Source: Galerina marginata
Lineage: Eukaryota > Basidiomycota > Agaricomycetes > Agaricales > Galerinaceae
Assembly (NCBI GenBank): GCA_023014335.1
Contig: JAECYW010000037.1
Span: 186,001 to 250,000, forward strand
Reading direction: 5' to 3'
Length of the DNA: 64,000 nucleotides
Numbering within the stretch: position 1 is the stretch's first letter; every line of letters begins with the position of its first letter. The notes beneath the pieces are model-generated. The model was not told the DNA's origin and searched no databases. It worked only from the letters and a program-made list of their open reading frames with translations. This document shows positions 59,507 through 64,000 of this stretch, piece by piece. The position numbers and the translations under genes are program-made.

Positions 59507-61122
59507 GCGACGTACCGGGTGGGTCTCCCTCTCCAGGGTCTCCCCTCGTTGTACTTCTCCCCTTTTTCCTACCCGATACGGCTGGAACGATGGCCAACAG
59601 CCTTCGAAGCGAGGGAGCGGTAGTGATGTCGCACTAAGTCGTGCATCGTGTATACTATACCTAATTAAATATCAAATTTGTCAGAAAACACATAGGATAT
59701 ATTGTAAGGACTTACAATGAACTTTTGGTGAGCCTTGAGGAACGGGATGAGCAAGGTACCGACGAGGAAGGAAGTGGTGGTGGTCGGTTGTGGGCAGCAG
59801 TCGCAGGTTTTGAGTTCGTTGATGCGGGTTCGAGCGGACTTTAAATACTCGGACCGTGCAATTCCCGATGCCCGCTCGCTATCTGCATCGACGTTGAGCC
59901 CACTGGGGGCGTTAAATAAAAATTATAAGGGCATGAAATCTTTTGTTTAAGACAACTGAATGCAAATATTCAAATTTTAAGAGTCAATAGATCCCCAAAA
60001 CAGTGAGACTGGATGTAAGTAGGTGCGAGGTGATTTCGGGATAAGACCCATTGAATATGTGAGCCACACCTCACCGGTTTGAGTATATATTTCAGAAAAA
60101 AAAAGACTTTCAATGACCGAAGACATGTATATTTAAAAGTAGATACTTCCGAAGGAATTTGGATAACATTTTAGAAACCTCAGAATTCATGTAAACTCGA
60201 CTTCGTGAAGTGAGGAATTATTCAAACTACTATTTAGACACATGGAACGGTATATATTAACCACCTGTACATAGATCTACAAAAAGTTTCATTTCTATTA
60301 CACTGTAGAAAGAGGTAGCCGCGAAATACGTTCAAAACGGATCCATCAACGACGTCGAATCCTAGTTGGTTCATGCTTCACCAATACACTGCAGGCTACT
60401 TTGTTGACTCATCGAGGTATCAAGCAACCAGTTCTCTCACAAATTGTATATTATAATTCTATACCATACTTACATCATTAAAGTAAATTAACTGCCTTTA
60501 TACGAAGCTCAAATTTCGTCTGCTTTGTCAAGGCGAGTTCAGCAAATTGTTTCGTAGGGTGATCAAAGGGTGATCACTGTGTATTTTAAATATATTAAAT
60601 TAGATTGAGCGTATTTCTACTCGTAAGTCGAGAATACCTAACTATTCAATATCTAAAGCATATCCTGAAACAAATCAGACTCACGGATGTGCTGGGAACT
60701 GCTTTGGCGACGTTGTAAACCTCGAGAACGGATCGGAGGCTGACCGGTCCGGGTTTGCCAGCCAATGGGATGCTCTGTGGAAACTTCCGGGCACCCCATC
60801 AACCACGATCAACGTCGTTGATCTTTGTTCCCAACCACCACCCACCACCTCCTCTGCCTCTGCCTTTCCTTGCTCCCTCCAATCCTTCAGCCCCGCCGTG
60901 TGCCTCTCCCTTACGACAGGATGTAGGCCGGTAACGGATTCGCGAAACACACGGAACGACACGGCGGCCGGCAACATACTGGTTCAAGGAACAGGCGGCG
61001 TATGACGGCTCTCCGCCACCGTCTTCGATGGATTTGGGCTTCTTTGCGGTAGCGCAGACTGGTGCGCAGGGGAGTAGTACGAGGGGCGGCCCTTGTAGTG
61101 GGTGACCCGTGAGGTCCGTCGC

Positions 61123-61147
61123 GAAACGAGTCCGTTGGACTCGTTTC
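61123..61147. repeat. Hairpin, 11-bp stem
   Basis: GAAACGAGTCC, loop GTT, GGACTCGTTTC; a perfect stem. Confidence 0.65.
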
Positions 61148-61544
61148 AGTTTTTCTTTCTCTTTCTCTTTCTACAGCCTACTTACCTGTGAGCTCAGCCC
61201 TGCGCTCGTCCCATCGCCGGCGCTGCCAACTGCAGCTATCAACACCACCTCACGTCATCGCATGGGCTATCCGCGATTGCCATTCCTCGACGCCGGTCTC
61301 TCCTGCCTAGCACCATCCCACTTCCAGCAGCCGCAGCAAGGCTCCCTCACTCGCAGGCGACTAGGCAACCCGAGTAGCATAACCCATAGCTGCTCGTCTG
61401 ACTCGGGAACGAGGAGACCGAGGTAAAGCAGCAGCGTGATCTTCTGATCATGCTGCTGGTTGGGTCCCACGTCGTGGGGCGAAGGCAGCGAGCGGGAACA
61501 GCAGCCACCTGCTTCCCTGGCGAATTTGCAACCCGCAGGTAGAC

Positions 61545-61572
61545 AGAAACGACGAACCACTGTTCGTCGTTT
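61545..61572. repeat. Hairpin, 12-bp stem
   Basis: GAAACGACGAAC, loop CACT, GTTCGTCGTTTC; a perfect stem. Confidence 0.65.
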
Positions 61573-62821
61573 CCTCGTCGCAGTCCTCATTCGGCCAAGC
61601 GGCTGCTACTGCCAGCGGTGTTGCATGCACCCGCATTGATACCACCTCGCCCTAGCGACGACGAGCAGCAGCAGCATGGCCCTTCGAAGCGAGCAGCTTC
61701 GTCGCCGCTGTGCTTGCCACTTCACGTTCGCGACCTATGCTCCTGCCTGCCCGTCACCCTACATGTTCGTCACCGCCGCATCAAGACCGCCACTGCTCAG
61801 GAGTCAGAAGTTACAAGGGAGCACCGAGTGGCCGCAGACCCCTCCTCCACTGCGGATACTGCCACCTTGACAAACCACCCATGCAACACACCACGCCACG
61901 AGGCGCCGCGCCTACTCGTAGACCCGAGCAGAGATACGAGGACGGCGGCGGTGCCATGTAGGCTCATATACTCCCCCAGGAGCAGAGAAAGGAGGATGAC
62001 GGCGATATGGTGGGGCGTCATATGTGACTTTCGAGTCTTCGCGTAGTCTTTATGTATAGCTGTAGTACTTATTAGTACTTGTATCATAGGTAGACTTTCA
62101 ATATATCAGCTTTATTTCATTATCTTCGGTTCAGCATATGCAGTCGGCTTCCGGATTGGGAAGGTGGTTGAAAAATGTAATTCATCCATTCACCAACTTC
62201 CCCAGGGCTTTATGCCACAAACATAGTATCAATAGATTCGCATTTTTAAGGGGAATACAACTAGATACTTGATCTAAAGATTCACAAAAGCGAGCGCGGA
62301 GGGATGGGGAAATGATCGGACAAGAGCCCCATCAATGCGTCCGGAGATAACTCCGCATTGAGAATTATCGCAATCTAAATATAGACGTCATCCAAATGCT
62401 CGAGCGCTAATCCATCCAATCCCGCACGGATTGAGGCGCGCAAAAAGGTGAATAGGGCGTCAATAATATATCTAATCCTATTGCACAATTTTTCGTGGCT
62501 CGAAAGCGCCTATTTCCCGCCCAGGAACAAAAATACCGCCCCGGGGCCATTCTCCTGCTTTGTTTGTTCCTTGTTTACACATTCCCGCCATCCTACACTA
62601 ATTCTACCCCCTCCCCGCCCTCTACCCCGGCATTCCCGGCATCCATAACACCCCACCCGCCCCCCAAATGGGTCCCTAGCTCATCCCCGGCATTTCCGGC
62701 ACCCTAAAGGATGATTTATAATAGGCATCCTAAAGCGGAAGCTAGGCAGTTGGCAAGCTGGATATATCAGAGTTTTAGGCAACTGGCATGGGTTCATATA
62801 TAAATCTAGCATACATGGCTG

Positions 62822-63426
62822 AACGGTCAACGAGCCACAATGGGTGAAGGGAGAGACAGTCGATAAAGAGAATCGGGAGGGTCCTGGAGACGAACCGAAG
62901 TTGCAAATCAGCTGCTGAATACGGAAACCATAAGGTCGAGACAAACGAAAGTCTGCCGTGCGGGTTGCGACAGGTACATGACGACACAAAAGTACCTCAA
63001 TTGGCCAAATATATAGAATAGAATGAACCGTTCTACGAAGACCGGGTAGATGGAACTTGAAGCTTGAAGCGAGATGGCCAAGGACATTTGAAGACGTGAA
63101 TGCGCATCAAAAGGTCGAGACAAACAAAAAGTACCATGCTGACTCATCTTCCCGTGCCCTCGACCAAAGCAAGCAAAATATTCCATCCGTTTTGTTATAT
63201 CAGCGTCTGAGTATTGCTTTCCGACCAAGAAAACTGGATTCTAGGTGATCGAATTTTTGCAGTCTCAACGCCGTCTTCTCGGAAGGTGCGACGCTTTGTT
63301 GTGTGAGGGAAAATGAATGCCGGCTGACAATACCAACATGCGTAGAATCTAGATCCACCGAGATTATGGGGCCACCAATGAAGCCATCCAGGTATGGCAT
63401 ACGGGACCGAAAAGCATGGTAGGTTA
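62822..63426 (-). repeat. Right arm of the inverted duplication, distal part
   Basis: Reverse complement of 36,138-36,742 (coordinate sum 99,564 over the near-identical part). Near 63,370-63,426 the match weakens, with a 10-base indel (GGTGGCCCCA in the right arm), and then ends. This is the ancestral upstream region of gene B', now separated from it by the 5-kb element. Confidence 0.88.
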
Positions 63427-63560
63427 CAAGAGCGGCTGGTTTTTGGACCCTGCTTATGACGCGTCAATATTTTGGGCTCGATCCTAGCATGGACAACCAG
63501 CGCCGATCCCTTTGAGAATTGACAAAGGCCTTTTGTTCTACTGTCGGACACCTGAAGGCT

Positions 63561-63567
63561 TATAAAA
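63561..63567 (+). promoter_or_regulatory. TATA box of the gene at 63,621
   Basis: TATAAAA lies 54-60 bases upstream of the ATG at 63,621, a typical core-promoter distance. Confidence 0.55.
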
Positions 63568-63620
63568 TCTGATAGCTGCGGCGAGCAAGATCTCAGTACT
63601 TAACCTTAACCGCAACCGTC

Positions 63621-64000
63621 ATGGGTAGTCTCCCCAAAGCTCTTCCGACAGCCTTTAATTTGAACATTCCCCGTAACAGTGGCACTGTCACCAGGCTCGT
63701 CCTACCCTCTTTGGACGATAATGGTCAACGTCTATTAACTGCTCGCTTGGCAAAACTGTCTGTTTACGATCACGATCACTCGCCTGGAGCGGTAATTATA
63801 AGCGTCGGCTTTCCGAATGTGAAGTGGCTTACCGATCGTTACAATTTTTCTAGTCCTTTGAACCGGCAAAGATGTCGATCAATGAAGCAGCCGCAAAACC
63901 TATGGCTCTTCCTTTTGCCTCTCCCGCAGCAATTTCAGGGATGAAGCCAGATGCGCGTTCCTATGCGAGTGGCCATTGGTGTGTACATCGGATATGACTT
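63621..64000 (+). CDS. Unknown gene, 5' part, cut by the window end
   Basis: Exon 1 63621-63791 starts MGSLPKALPTAFNLNIPRNS and ends YDHDHSPGA. A 62-base intron (63,792-63,853) keeps frame and leads to SFEPAKMSINEAAAKPMALP, then MKPDARSYASGHW, where another GTGTGT donor may begin near 63,980. A TATA box sits at the expected distance. No domain is recognised in the visible 110 or so residues. The rest lies beyond the window, so identity cannot be judged. Confidence 0.5.

Larger units (their letters stand above)
58481..62149. other. Interior of the 5-kb element: GC-rich blocks around an AT-rich core
   Basis: Two GC-rich blocks (about 58,560-59,630 and 60,680-62,000) flank an AT-rich core (about 59,640-60,680). 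Overlapping frames of up to 160 codons occur on both strands of the GC-rich blocks, as expected from composition, and none shows a domain or splice pattern. A (GGC)n tract lies at about 59,390-59,415. Four perfect short hairpins are listed separately. No transposase or captured gene is recognised. Confidence 0.5.
57802..62828. mobile_element. 5,013-bp element with long terminal inverted repeats and 7-bp TSD
   Basis: The element occupies 57,809-62,821, flanked by AACGGTC at 57,802-57,808 and 62,822-62,828. It begins CACCTATGGATGCTACC and, on the other strand, CAGCCATGTATGCTAGA. Terminal inverted repeats of about 670 bp (57,809-58,480 and 62,150-62,821) share ATATATGAACC, ATGCCAGTTGCC, TGCCGGAAATGCCGGGG and AGCGCTCGAGCATTTGGATG, and weaken inward. 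No transposase is recognised inside, so it is probably non-autonomous. Long TIRs suit a Mutator-like or foldback type, but a 7-bp duplication is short for MULEs (usually 8-10), and the family is open. Confidence 0.88.

Noticed and set aside
58566..62046. Overlapping frames of 100-160 codons in the 5-kb element
   Set aside because: They occur on both strands and in several frames of GC-rich sequence, without splice signals or domains, as expected from composition.
1..64000. tRNA or rRNA genes
   Set aside because: No cloverleaf with plausible box A and box B pair or rRNA-like stretch was noticed, although a covariance search was not possible.

Overview
The window looks like a gene-poor, transposon-rich stretch of a mushroom-forming basidiomycete (Agaricomycete) genome. 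Genes are split by many 48-67 bp GT-AG introns, with two convincing GC-AG introns. Both intact transposases (a Plavaka type and a Tnp2/CACTA type) belong to lineages common in Agaricomycetes, and several genes are of types expanded there (RING, MYND, F-box/LRR-like, Uma2-like nuclease fold, nucleoplasmin-like FKBP). All functions were inferred by reading motifs. No database search was run.

Layout. 1-3.4 kb: intron-like signals around a 5'- and 3'-truncated Hsp70 fragment. 3.4-5.3 kb: a frameshifted Ras-association (RA) domain pseudogene. 6.8-8.3 kb: Uma2-like nuclease-fold gene. 8.5-9.7 kb (minus): F-box/LRR-like gene. 9.85-13.1 kb: intact four-exon Plavaka transposase followed by an 89-bp tandem repeat. 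13.6-15.6 kb: member A of an unknown mini-exon gene family. 16.3-17.8 kb: WD40 protein with a C-terminal membrane anchor. 19.4-21.3 kb (minus): helical-repeat-like gene. 23.1-24.0 kb: MYND finger gene. 25.7-26.1 kb: decayed copy of a gene found intact at 43 kb. 29.2-33.3 kb: intact five-exon Tnp2 transposase. 33.5-34.1 kb: hAT-like MITE with a perfect 8-bp target duplication. 34.8-35.9 kb (minus): nucleoplasmin-like (NPL) gene.

From 36.1 kb to 63.4 kb a large inverted duplication dominates. The left arm (36,138-39,496) carries mini-exon gene B. The right arm (55,042-63,426) carries an almost identical inverted copy, split by a 5,013-bp element (57,809-62,821) with about 670-bp terminal inverted repeats and a 7-bp target duplication. 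The left arm preserves the empty site. The 15.5-kb spacer holds two related RING genes, a helical membrane-type gene, a minisatellite-like repeat, a decayed 2-oxoglutarate dehydrogenase-type E1 pseudogene plus a second fragment of it, an NPL-FKBP prolyl isomerase gene, and a truncated DUF262 (DGQQR-motif) gene.

There is no metabolic cluster or operon-like logic. What ties the window together is duplication, transposition and decay: paralogue pairs (RING/RING, NPL/NPL-FKBP, mini-exon A/B/B', E1/E1 fragment, 43-kb gene/25.7-kb relic) at different stages of degeneration. The most informative structure is the dated pair of occupied and empty insertion sites in the inverted duplication.
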